Origin: Chlorocebus sabaeus
Lineage: Eukaryota > Chordata > Mammalia > Primates > Cercopithecidae
Reading direction: 5' to 3'
NCBI RefSeq assembly: GCF_047675955.1
Contig: NC_132904.1
Span: forward strand, 807,501-871,500
DNA: 64,000 bases
The notes beneath the pieces were generated by a model. The model was not told the origin of the DNA. It ran no database searches and saw nothing but the letters and a program-made list of their open reading frames with translations. Shown here piece by piece: positions 39,094 through 51,000 of the stretch. A program made the translations under genes and the position numbers. Each line of letters opens with the position of its first letter. Positions within the stretch are counted from its first letter, which is position 1.

Positions 39094-42000
39094 CTGCCGA
39101 GAAGCCAAGACAGAGCAGGGTCATGGTTGCTGTAGGGGCATAAGGCCCCTCCCTCCCCAGGGCAGCTGCTCCACAGAGTCCTGGACCTCCCCGCTGAGCT
39201 CCCGGCTCCCAGGGGCCAAGGCCGGTGTTGGGCAGATGGAGCGCAGAGTGGCTAACCTGACGGGGCAGCAAGTGTCTGGGTGGGGAGCCCGAACCTGCCC
39301 TGGCGCCTCTCTGGGGTGGGGTTGTGAGCACCTTGCTGGACGTGGGGCAGGCCTCCCGCCTGTGGACTCACCTGGCGGCAGAAATGCAGGTGCCCTCACA
39401 GCGGGTTACCATCACGTTCGCCGTGCATCCCTTGAACGTGATCTCCTCCTGCTGCTCCTGCACGCTGCAGACCCCTGGGAGCCGAGTGGACGGTCAGCAG
39501 CGCTCAGGGTGGACATGGAGCGAGGAGGGAGGGAAGCCCTGGCTAGAGACCGGGGTCCCCACCTGTCTCTGGACTCTCCTGCCCAAGGTGTGGTCTTCCT
39601 TTGTGGAGCCCCACAGAGCTCAGACCTCAGCCATACCCAAAGGCAAAGGCCAGCAGCATCCTAGTTTGTTTTTTCCCCTCAAAGTCGCTCTGCTGGAGTC
39701 CATCAAGGTAGAGAATTTTCTCAGTGGACTCAGCAGATACTGAGCCCTGAGCCTGTGTGAGCCACCCCTGAGCCCCAGCTTCCCTGATACCCCACCCCAG
39801 GCCTCGACACCGACCTGTGGGCATGGGTATCTCTGGTTGGCCGGACCCGGGACCTGCAGGGGGGCCGAGGACACTGTGTCAGTGACGCCAGAGGGGGACA
39901 AGTGGTGTCGTGGAAGTTCCATGTGCCCCAGCTGGGGAGGAGGGAACTGGAGCAGGCCCTGTGGTCTGGGCTTCTGGAAGGGGCGGGGTAGGGACCCGTG
40001 TGGAAGGCCCAGACAGCCAGCCTCAGTGAGAGGCCTGGGCACGTGGCAGGCAGCACGGAGCAGGGTGGACTGATGCAGGCAGTGGCAGCATCAGCATTAG
40101 AAACCGCCACTGCGGAGTGTGGGTTAAAGTGGAAAAGGAGTCCTGGGGTAAAGGCTGGACTCTGCTGCCTGTGTGCCCTCCCCTGGCTGTGCCCAGCTTC
40201 ATTTCCTGGCCACAGAGAAGACAGGTCGCCTGGAACCTACCTGCCCGCTGCAGGGAGCTTTCTCCAGGAGGGGGCAGGACTATGTGTGCCTCCACAGGCC
40301 CTGCTGTCCCCAGCTGCCCTCTCCTCCCAGATGGTTCCTGCTCCCTCACCTCTGCTGCTTGGGGTCACCTCCCCGGTTACAGCTTGCACCCAAGTCCTGG
40401 TCTCAGGGAGGGACCCAAACCAAGATTCCCTCAGCCTGCAGCAACGAGCTGCTACCCACGTGAGAGACCACGAAGCCAACCGTGGCGTTGCCACCTGGTG
40501 GAGGTCGATGCATGCGAGGGACCCAGTCCCTGGGTGGTTGCTGTGAGAGAAACACCCAGGAGGGAAGTGAGGGACATCCCTGGAACGTGAGGTTAGTTGG
40601 ACGTGGACGAGGCCTGAGGTGTGTTCTGTCTCCAGGCATCCCATGGCCTGGGGAGCAGTGGAGTCGCTCATAGGCATGAGACCAAGTGGAGGCCGGGAAG
40701 AGCCGTGGCCCAGAGAATTGGCATGAGTACCAAGGAGCAGGCGCCCTGGTTGCCAGGTCCAGCTTCACCTTCAACAGGTCCTTCGGGGCGAGGCAGGGGC
40801 TGTGCCGGACCTTTATGTCTCTTTCTGCACTTGGAGGAAGGGCTGTGCTGCTTGAACCCCGGGGTCCAGCCAGCCCTGACATCCTCTGAGCACCCAGAGG
40901 GGCAGCCGGGGAAGGCTTTTGGCAGGTATCACTCTGAGGGGAGGCCAGGAGTGCAGCAGTGACCGGGGCAGGAGTGAGCCAGTGCAGGGAAAGGTCAAGG
41001 TTAGCTGGGGAAAGGCCAACGGGGAGGCCGGACACTTGCTTGGCCAAGAAAGCGTTGGCATAGAGGGTGCCCAAGAGAGGAGAGGGGAAAAACCCATCAG
41101 GCGTGTAGGGAAGGTGGGGAACAGGCATGTGGTCCTGGGATCATAGGACCATGAGGGGTAAACTGAGGCAGTGGCTGCCTGGGAGTCACGAGCACAGAGG
41201 TGAGGCCAGCAGGAGGGCCACAGAGATGCCACTTACCAGGTGAGGTGGGCGTAGGTGTCCCGAGAGAAGATACCGGGGCAGAAGCAGGGGCGCTTCCATG
41301 CGCAGTGAGGGAGCTGGTCAGGAACTGCGTGGTAGGCAGTGAGGTGGGACCAGGGTGCCTGGTGGTAAGGTTGGTGAGTGGAGAGCTAGGGATACCCGTC
41401 ACCCCCGAGGTGAGTGACACAAAGCCTGACGTAGGAACTCGGGTGGTGAGAGAAGTGGACCGTGAGGTGGTGGACTGAGAGGAGAAGGCAGGGGCGGTGT
41501 AGGTGCTGGCCGTGGTCCTGGGCGTGGACGGAAATGCAGCGGTGCTGGAGGCTTGGTGACTGGATGGGGTGGGAGACACAGTAAGAGTGGATATGGGGAG
41601 TAGAGCAGAGGGGGTGAAAGGAGAGGAGATAGTGTGGGGGAGAGAGGCCCTAATGGTGGTAGAGGCAGCTGGAGAAGAAGGAAAAAGAGGAGATGCAGAC
41701 CCTGATGCAGTCGTGGGATGAGTGAAGAACGAGGAGTGTGAGCTCGAGCTCAGGGTTGTGGAGTGCACGGGGGTGGACACGACAGAGGAAGATGTACCAG
41801 CTGAAGATGAAGTTTGGGGAGAGGAGTGGGAGGAGGGTACATGAGAAGAAACAGAAGACTGGGCAGAAGGAGTGGGAGAAAATGAGGAGGAGAGCTGATT
41901 AGTTGTAGAAACAGGAGTGGTTGCAGAACTCAAGTGGGGGAGTTGTGTGGTGGCAGAAGGTGGTGACGGTGGCCTTGAGCTAGAGTTCGGGGGCTGCCAC

Positions 42001-45000
42001 GAGGAGGAGGATATGAAGGAATAAGAGGCTGTGGTTGTGCTGAATGAGCTGTGGGCTTGGCTGGTCCCGCTGGTAGTCACTGTCATTGGTGGGGCTGTGT
42101 GGGTGGACCCTGTGGCCTTGACCGTTGTTGGTGGAGAAATGGTGCCTGTTGGCATTGAAGGGATGGAGGAGAAAGTGGACATCTGTGGGTGGATAGGGGT
42201 GATGACTATGTGAGTAGTTGGAGTCACCAAGGAGGTGGAGAAAGGTGGAACGTGAGTGGGAAGTGTGGTCTGAGGGTGTGATGGGGTTGGATAGGTAGTG
42301 GTGGTCTGGAAGGATGTTGCAGTCATAGGACCTGTGGAAGAGACGGGACTGCTCTCTGTAGGTGGGGAGTGTGTGGTGAAGGTTGTGGGTAGCCTGCTGC
42401 TGGTGGCCAAGGTGGTGTGGGCCACAGGGGTGCCGGTTCCTGTAGTGGTGGGGTTGGGGGTGATGGTGGTAGAAGTTGGGGTGACTTCAGGATGGTGTGT
42501 GGAGGAAGAGTGTGAATGTAGGGATGTAGAGGTTTTGGCTGTGCTGAATGAGCTCAGGGCTTGGCTGGTCCCACTGGTGGTTGCCGTCATTGGTGGGGCT
42601 GTGTGGGTGGACCCTGGGGCCTTGACTGTTGTAGGTGGAGAAATGGTGCCTGTTGGCATTGAATGGATGGAGGCAGAAGTGGACATCTGTGTTTGGGTAG
42701 GTGTGATGACTGTGTGAGTAGTTGGAGTCACCAAGGAGGTGGAGAAAGGTGGAATGTGAGTAGGAAGTGTGGTCTGAGGGTGTGATGGGGTTGGATAGGT
42801 AGTGGTGATCTTGAAGGATGTTGCAGTGATAGGACCTGTGGAAGAGACGGGACTACTCTCTGTAGGTGGGGAGTGTGTGGTGAAAGTTGTGGGTAGCTTG
42901 CTGCTGGTGGCCGAGGTGGTGTGGGCCACAGGGGTGCTGGTTCCTGTAGTGGTGGGTTTGGGGGTGATGGTGATAGAAGTTGGGGTGACTTGAGGATGGT
43001 GTGTGGAGGAAGTGTGTGAATGTAGGGATGTAGAGGTTTTGGCTGTGCTGAATAAACTGTGGGCTTGGCTGGTCCCACTGGTGGTTGCCGTTATTGGTGG
43101 GGCTGTGTGGGTAGACCCTGTGGCACTGACTGTTGTCGGTGGAGGAATGGTGCCTGTTGGCGTTGAGTGGATGGAGGTAGAAGTGGACATCTGTGCATGG
43201 GTAAGGGTGATGACTGTGTGAGTAGTTGGAGTCACCAAGGAGGTGGAGAAAGGTGGAACGTGAGTGGAAAGTGTGGTCTGAGGGTGTGATGGGGTTGGAT
43301 AGGTAGTGGTGGTCTGGAAAGATGTTGCAGTCATAGGACCTGTGGAAGAGACGGGACTGCTCCCCGTAGGTGGGGAGTGTGTGGTGAAGATTGTGGGTAG
43401 CCTGCTGCTGGTGGCCGAGGTGGTGTGGGCCACAGGGGTTCCAGTGCCTGTACTGGTGGGATTGGGAGTAATCGTGGTGGTAGAAGTTGGGGTGACTTCA
43501 GGATGGTGTGTGGAAGAAGTGTGTGAATGTAGGGGTGTAGAGGTTTTGGCTGTGCTGAATGAGCTGTGGTCTTGGCTGTTCCCACTGGTGGTTGCCGTCA
43601 TTGGTAGGGCTGTGTGGGTGGACCCTGTGACCTTGACTGTTGTCGGTGGAGGAATGGTGCCTATTGGCACTGAGTGGATGGAGGAGGAAGTGGACATCTG
43701 CACGTGGGTAGGGGTGATGACAGTGTGAGTAGTTGGAGTCACCAAGGAGGTGGAGAAAGATGGACCGTGAGTGGGAAGTGTGGTCTGAGGGTGTGATGAG
43801 GTTGGATAGGTAGTGGTGGTCTGGAAGAATGTTGCAGTCATAGGACCTGTGGAAGAGATGGGACTACTCTCTGTTGGTGGGGAGTGTGTGGTGAAGGTTG
43901 TGGGTAGCCTGCCGCTGGTGGCCGAGGTGGTGTGGGCCACAGGGGTGCTGGTTCCTGTACTGGTGGAGTTGGGGGTGATGGTGGTAGAAGTTGGGGTAAC
44001 TTCAGGATGGTGTGTGGAGGAAGTGTATGAATGTAGGAGTGTAGAGGTTTTGGCTGTGCTGAATGAGCTGTGTGCTTGGCTGGTCCCACTGGTGGTTGCT
44101 GTCATTGGTGGGGCTGTGTGAGTGGACCCTGTAGCCTTGACCGTTGTCGGTGGAGGAATGGTGCCTGTTGGCGTTGAGTGGATGGAGGTAGAAGTGGACA
44201 TCTGTGTGTGGGTAGGGGTGATGGCTATGTGAGTAGTTGGAGTCACCAAGGAGGTGGAGAAAGGTGGAACGTGAGTGGGAAGTGTGGTCTGAGGGTGTGA
44301 TGGGGTTGGATAGGTAATTGTGGTCTTGAATGATGTTGCAGTCATTGTACCTGTGGAAGAGACGGGAGTGCTCCCTGTAGCTGGGGAGTGTGTGGTGAAG
44401 GGTGTAGGTGGCTCGCTGCTGGTGACTGAGGTGGTGTGGGCCACAGGGGTGCCAGTTCCTGTACTGGTGGGATTGGGGACGATGATGGTAGAAGTTAGGG
44501 TGACTTCAGGATGGTGTGTGGAGGAAGTGTGTGAATGTAGGGGTGTAGAGGTTTTGGCTGTGCTGAATGAGCTGTGGGCTTGGCTCTTCCCACTGGTGGT
44601 TGCCGTCATTGGTGGGGCTGTGTGGGTGGACCCTGTGATCTTGACCGTTGTCGGTGGAGGAATGGTGCCTATTGGCACTGAGTGGATGGATGTAGAAGTG
44701 GACATCTGTGCATGGGTAGAGGTGATGACAGTGTGAGTAGTTGGAGTCACCAAGGAGGTGGAGAAAGGTGGAATGTGAGTGGGAAGTGTGGTCTGAGGGT
44801 GTGATGAGGTTGGATAGGTAGTGGTGGTCTGGAAGAATGTTGCAGTCATAGGACCTGTGGAAGAGACGGGACTGCTCTCTGTAGGTGGGGAGTGTGTGGT
44901 GAAGGTTGTGGGTAGCCTGCTGCTGGTGGCCGAGGTGGTGTGGGCCACAGGGGTGCTGGTTCCTGTAGTGGTGGGGTTGGGGGTGATGGTGGTAGAAGTT

Positions 45001-48000
45001 GGGGTGACTTCAGGATGGTGTGTGGAAGAGGTGTGTGAATGTAGGGATGTAGAGGTTTTGGCTGTGCTGAATGAACTCGGGGCTTGGCTGGTCCCACTGG
45101 TGGTAGCTGTCATTGGTGGGGTTGTGTGCGTGGATGCTGTGACCTTGACTGTTGTCACTGGAGGAATGGTTCCTGTTGGCCCGGAGGGGATGGAGGAGGA
45201 AGTGAACACCTGTGCGTGGGTGGGGGTGATGACTGTGTGAGTAGTTGGAGTCACCAAGGAGGTGGAGAAAAGTGGAACGTGAGTGGGAAGTGTGGTCTGA
45301 GGGTGTGATGGTGTTGGATAGGTAGTGGTGGTCTGGAAGGATGTTGCAGTGATAGGACTTGTGGAAGAGACGGGACTACTCTCTGTTGGTGGGGAGTGTG
45401 TGGTGAAGGGTGTGGGTAGCCTGCTGCTGGTGGCTGAGGTGGTGTGGGCCACAGGAGTGCCAGTTCCTGTAGTGGTGGGATTGGGGGTGATGGTGGTAGA
45501 AGTTGGGGTGACTTGAGGATGGTGTGTGGAGGTGGTGTGTGAATGTAGGGGTGTAGAGGTTTTGGCTGTGCTGAATGAGCTGTGGGCGTGGCTGTTCCCA
45601 CTGGTGGTTACCGTTATTTGTGGGGATGTGTGGGTGGACCCTGTGGCACTGACTGTTGTCGGTGGAGGAATGGTGCCTGTTGGCGTTGAGTGGATGGAGG
45701 TAGAAGTGGACATCTGCGCGTGGGTAGGTGTGATGACTGTGTGAGTAGTTGGAGTCACCAAGGAGGTGAAGAAAGGTGGAACGTGAGTGGGAAGTGTGGT
45801 CTGAGGGTGTGATGGTGTTGGATAGGTAGTGGTGGTCTGGAAGGATGTTGCAGTCATAGGACCTGTGGAAGAGTCGGGAGTGCTCTCTGTGGGTGGGGAG
45901 TGTGTGGTAAGGCTTGTGGGTAGCCTGCTGCTGGTGGCCGAGGTGGTGTGGGCCACGGGGGTACTGGTTCCTGTAATGGTGGAGTTGGGGGTGATGGTGG
46001 TAGAAGTTGGGGTGACTTCAGGATGGTGTGTGGAAGAAGTGTGTGAATATAGGGATGTAGAGGTTTTGGTTGTGCTGAATGAACTTGGGGCTTGGCTGGT
46101 CCCACTGGTGGTCACCGTCATTGGTAGGGCTGTGTGGGTGGACCCTGTAGCCTTGACCGTTGTTGGTGGAGGAATGGTGCCTGTTGGCGTTGAGTGGATG
46201 GAGGTAGAAGTAGACCTCTGTGCATGGGTAGGGGTGATGACTGTGTGAGTAGTTGGAGTCACCAAGGAGGTGGAGACAGGTGGAACGTGAGTGGGAAGTG
46301 TGGTCTGAGGGTGTGATGGGGTTGGATAGGTAGTGGTGATCTTGAAGGATGTTGCAGTCATAGGACCTGTGGAAGAGATGGGAGTGCTCTCTGTAGGTGG
46401 GGAGTGTGTGGTGAAGGTTGTGGGTAGCCTGCTGCTGGTGGCCAAGGTGGTGTGGGCCACAGGGGTGCCGGTTCCTGTACTGGTGGGTTTGGGGGTGATG
46501 GTGGTAGAAGTTGGGGTAACTTCAGGATGGTGTGTGGAAGAAGTTTGTGAATGTAGGGATGTGGAGGTTTTGGCTGTGCTGAATGAGTTCGGGGCTTGGC
46601 TTGTCCCTCTGGTGGTAGCTGTCATTGGTGGGGCTGTGTGCGTGGATGCTGTGGCCTTGACTGTTGTCACTGGAGGAATGGTTCCTGTTGGCCCTGAGGG
46701 AATGGAGGAGGAAGTGAACACCAGTGCGTGGGTAGGGGTGATGACTGTGTGAGTAGTTGGAGTCACCAAGGAGGTGGAGAAAGGTGGAATGTGAGTGGGA
46801 ACTGTGGTCTGAGGGTGTGATGGTGTTGGATAGGTAGTGGTGGTCTGGAAGGATGTTGCAGTGATAGGACCTGTGGAAGAGATGGGAATGCTCCCTGTAG
46901 GTGGGGAGTGTGTGGTGAAGGGTGTAGGTGGCTTGCTACTGGTGGCCGAGGTGGTGTGGGCCACAGGGGTGCCGGTTCCTGTACTGGTGGGATTGGGGGT
47001 GATGGTGGTAGAAGTTGGGGTAACTTCAGGATGTTGTGTGGAGGAGGTGTGTGAATGTAGGGATGTAGAGGTTTTGGCTGTGCTGAATGAGCTCAGGGCT
47101 TGGCTGGTCCCACTGGTGTTTGCTGTCGTTGGTGGGGCTGTGTGGGTGGACCCTGTGACCTTGACCGTTGTTGGTGGAGGAATGGTGCCTATTGGCACTG
47201 AGTGGATGGATGTAGAAGTGGACATCTGCGCGTGGGTAGGGGTGATGACAGTGTGAGTAGTTGGAGTCACCAAGGAGGTGGAGAAAGGTGGAATGTGAGT
47301 GGGAAGTGTGGTCTGAGGGTGTGATGGGGTTGGATAGGTAGTGGTGGTCTGGAAGGATGTTGCAGTCATAGGACCTGTGGAAGAGACAGGACTGCTCTCT
47401 GTAGGTGGGGAGTGTGTGGTGAAGGTTGTGGGTAGCTTGCTGCTGGTGGCCGAGGTGGTGTGGGCCACGGGGGTGCTGGTTCCTGTACTGGTGAGGTTGG
47501 GGGTGATGGTGGTAGAAGTTGGGGTGACTTCAGGATGGTGTGTGGAGGAGGTGTGTGAATGTAGGGATGTAGAGGTTTTGGTTGTGCTGAATGTACTCGG
47601 GGCTTGGCTGGTCCCACTGGTGGTCACCGTCATTGGTAGGGCTGTGTGGGTGGACCCTGTAGCCTTGACCGTTGTTGGTGGAGGAATGGTGCCTGTTGGC
47701 GTTGAGTGGATGGAGATAGAAGTAGACCTCTGTGCATGGGTAGGGGTGATGACTGTGTGAGTAGTTGGAGTCACCAAGGAGCTGGAGAAAGGTGGAACGT
47801 GAGTGGGAAGTGTGGTCTGAGGGTGTGATGGGTTTGGATAGGTAGTGGTGATCTTGAAGGATGTTGCAGTCATAGGACCTGTGGAAGAGATGGGAGTGCT
47901 CTCTGTAGGTGGGGAGTGTGTGGTGAAGGTTGTGGGTAGCCTGCTGCTGGTGGCCAAGGTGGTGTGGGCCACAGGGGTGCCGGTTCCTGTACTGGTGGGT

Positions 48001-51000
48001 TTGGGGGTGATGGTGGTAGAAGTTGGGGTAACTTCAGGATGGTGTGTGGAAGAAGTTTGTGAATGTAGGGATGTAGAGGTTTTGGCTGTGCTGAATGAGT
48101 TCGGGGCTTGGCTTGTCCCACTGGTGGTAGCTGTAATTGGTGGGGCTGTGTGCGTGGATGCTGTGGCCTTGACTGTTGTCACTGGAGGAATGGTTCCTGT
48201 TGGCCCTGAGGGGTTGGAGGAGGAAGTGAACACCTGTGCGTGGGTAGGGGTGATGACTGTGTGAGTAGTTGGAGTCACCAGGGAGGTGGAGAAAGGTGGA
48301 ATGTGAGTGGGAAGTGTGGTTTGAGGGTGTGATGGTGTTGGATAGGTAGTGGTGGTCTGGAAAGATGTTGCAGTGATAGGACCTGTGGAAGAGATGGGAA
48401 TGCTCCCTGTAGGTGGGGAGTGTGTGGTGAAGGGTGTAGGTGGCTTGCTGCTGGTGGCTGAGGTGGTGTGGGCCACAGGGGTGCTGGTTCCTGTACTGGT
48501 AGGATTGAGGGTGATGGTGGTCGAAGTTGGGGTGACTTGAGGATGGTGTGTGGAAGAGGTGTGTGTATGTAGGGATGTAGAGGTTTTGGCTGTGCTGAAT
48601 GAGCTGTGTGCTTGGCTGGTCCCACTGGTGTTTGCTGTCGTCGGTGGGGCTGTGTGGGTGGACCCTGTGACCTTGACTGTTGTCGGTGAAGGAATGGTGC
48701 CTATTGGCACTGAGTGGATGGAGGAGGAAGTCGACATCTGTGTGTTGGTAGGGCTGATGACAGTGTGAGTAGTTGGAGTCACCAAGGAGGTGGATAAAGG
48801 TGGAACGTGAGTGGAAAGTGTGCTCTGAGGTTGTGATGTGGTTGGATAGGTAGTGGTCGTCTTGAAGGATGTTGCAGTCATGGGACCTGTGGAAGAGAGG
48901 GGGTTGCTCCCTGTAGCTGGGGAGTGTGTGGTGAAGGGTGTAGGTGGCTCGCTGCTGGTGGCCGAGGTGGTGTGGGCCACAGGGGTGCCGGTTATTCTGC
49001 TGGTGGGGTTGGGGGTGATGGTGGTAAAAGTTGGAGTGACTTCAGTATGGAGTGTCGAAGAAGCATGTGTGTGTCGGGATGTAGAGGTTTTGGCTGTGCT
49101 GAATGAGCTCGGGGTTTGGCTGGTCCCGCTTGTGGTTGCTGTCATTGGGGGTGCTGTGTGAGTGGACACTGTGCCTGTGGCCTTGACCGTTGTAGGTGGA
49201 GGAATGGTGCCTGTTGGTGTTGAGTGGATGTAGGCAGAAGTGGACACCTGTGCGTGGGTCGGGGTGATGACTGTGTGAGTACTTGGAGTCACTGAGGAGG
49301 TGGAGAAAGGTGGAATGTGAGTGGGAAGTGTGGTGTGAGGTTGTGATGGGGTTGGATAGGTAGTGGTGGTCTGGAAGGATGTTGCAGTCAGAGGACCTGT
49401 GGAAGAGATGTGACTGCTCCCTGTAGGTGGGGAGTGTGTGGTGAAGCCTGTGGGTAGCTTGCTGCTGGTGGCCCAGGTGATGTTGGCCACAGGGGTGCCG
49501 GTTCCTGTACTGGTTTGTTTGGGAGTAATGGTGGTGGTAGAAGTTGGGGTGATTTCTGGTTGGTGTGTGGAGGAAGGGTGTGAGTGCAAGGATGTAGAGG
49601 TTTTCGCTGTGCTGAAAGAGCTGTGGGCTTGGCTGGTCCCACTGATGGTCACTGTCCTTGGCGGAGTTTTGTGCGTGGATCCTGTGGTCCTGAATGTTGT
49701 TAGTGGAGGAATAGTGCCTGTTGGTGACGGGTGGATGAAGGTGGTAGTAGACACCTGTGCATGGGTAGGGGTGATGACTGTGTGAGTGCTTGGGCTCACC
49801 AGTGAGGTGGACGAAGGTGGAATGTGAGTGGGAAGTGTGGTCTGAGGGTGTGAAGTGGTCGGATAGGTAGTGGTGGTCTTGAGTGTGGTAGTCACAGGAC
49901 CTGTGGAAGAGATGGGAATGCTCCCTGTAGGTGGGGAATGTGTGGTGAAGGGTTTGGGTGGCCCGCTGCTGGTGGTCAAGGGGCTATGGACCACAGTGGT
50001 GCCGGTTTCTGTACTGGTGGGATTATAATTAATGGTGGTGGTAGAAGTTAGGGTGATTTCAGGATGGTGTGTGGAGGAAACATGTGAGTGAAGGGATGTA
50101 GAGGTTTTGGCTGTGCTAAATGAGCTGTGGGCTTGGCTCGTCCGAATGGTGGTTCCCGTCATTGGTGGGGTTGTGTGCGTGGACCCTGTGTCACTGACCG
50201 TTGTTGGTGAAGGAATGGTGCCTGTTGGCGTTGAGTGGATGGAGGAGGAAGTGAACATCTGTGTGTGGGTAGGCGTGATGACTGTGTGAGTACCTGGAGT
50301 CACCGAGGAAGTGGAGAAAGGTGGAACGTGAGTGGGAAGTGTGGTCTGAGGGTGTGATGGTGTTGGATAGATAGTGGTGGTCTGGAAGGATGTTGCAGTC
50401 ATAGGACCTGTGGAAGAGAGGGTACTGCTCCCCGTAGGTGGGGAGTGTGTGGTGATGGGTGTGGGTGTCCTGCTGCTGGTGGCTGAGGTAGCATAGGTCA
50501 CAGTGGTGCTGGTGCCTGTACCGGTGGACTTGGGAGTATTTGTGGTGGTAGAAGTTGGGGTGATTTCTGGATGGTGTGTGGAGGAAGGGTGTGAGTGGAG
50601 GGATGTAGAGGTTTTGGCTGTGCTGAATGAACTCGGGGCTTGGCTGGTCCTACTGGTTGTTGCTGTCATTGGTGGGGCTGTGTGGGTGGACCCTGTAGCC
50701 TTGACTGTTGTCTGTGGATGAATGGTGCCTGTTGGCGTTGAGTGGATATAGGCAGAAGTGGACATCTCTGTGTGGGTAGGGGTGATGACTGTGTGAGTAC
50801 TTAGAGTCACTGAGGAGGTGGAGAAAGGTGGAACGTGAGTGGGAAGTGTGGTCTGAGGGTGTGATGGTGTTGGATAGATAGTGGTGGTCTGGAAGGATGT
50901 TGCAGTCATAGGACCTGTGGAAGAGAGGGTACTGCTCCCCGTAGGTGGGGAGTGTGTGGTGATGGGTGTGGGTGTCCTGCTGCTGGTGGCCGAGGTAGCG

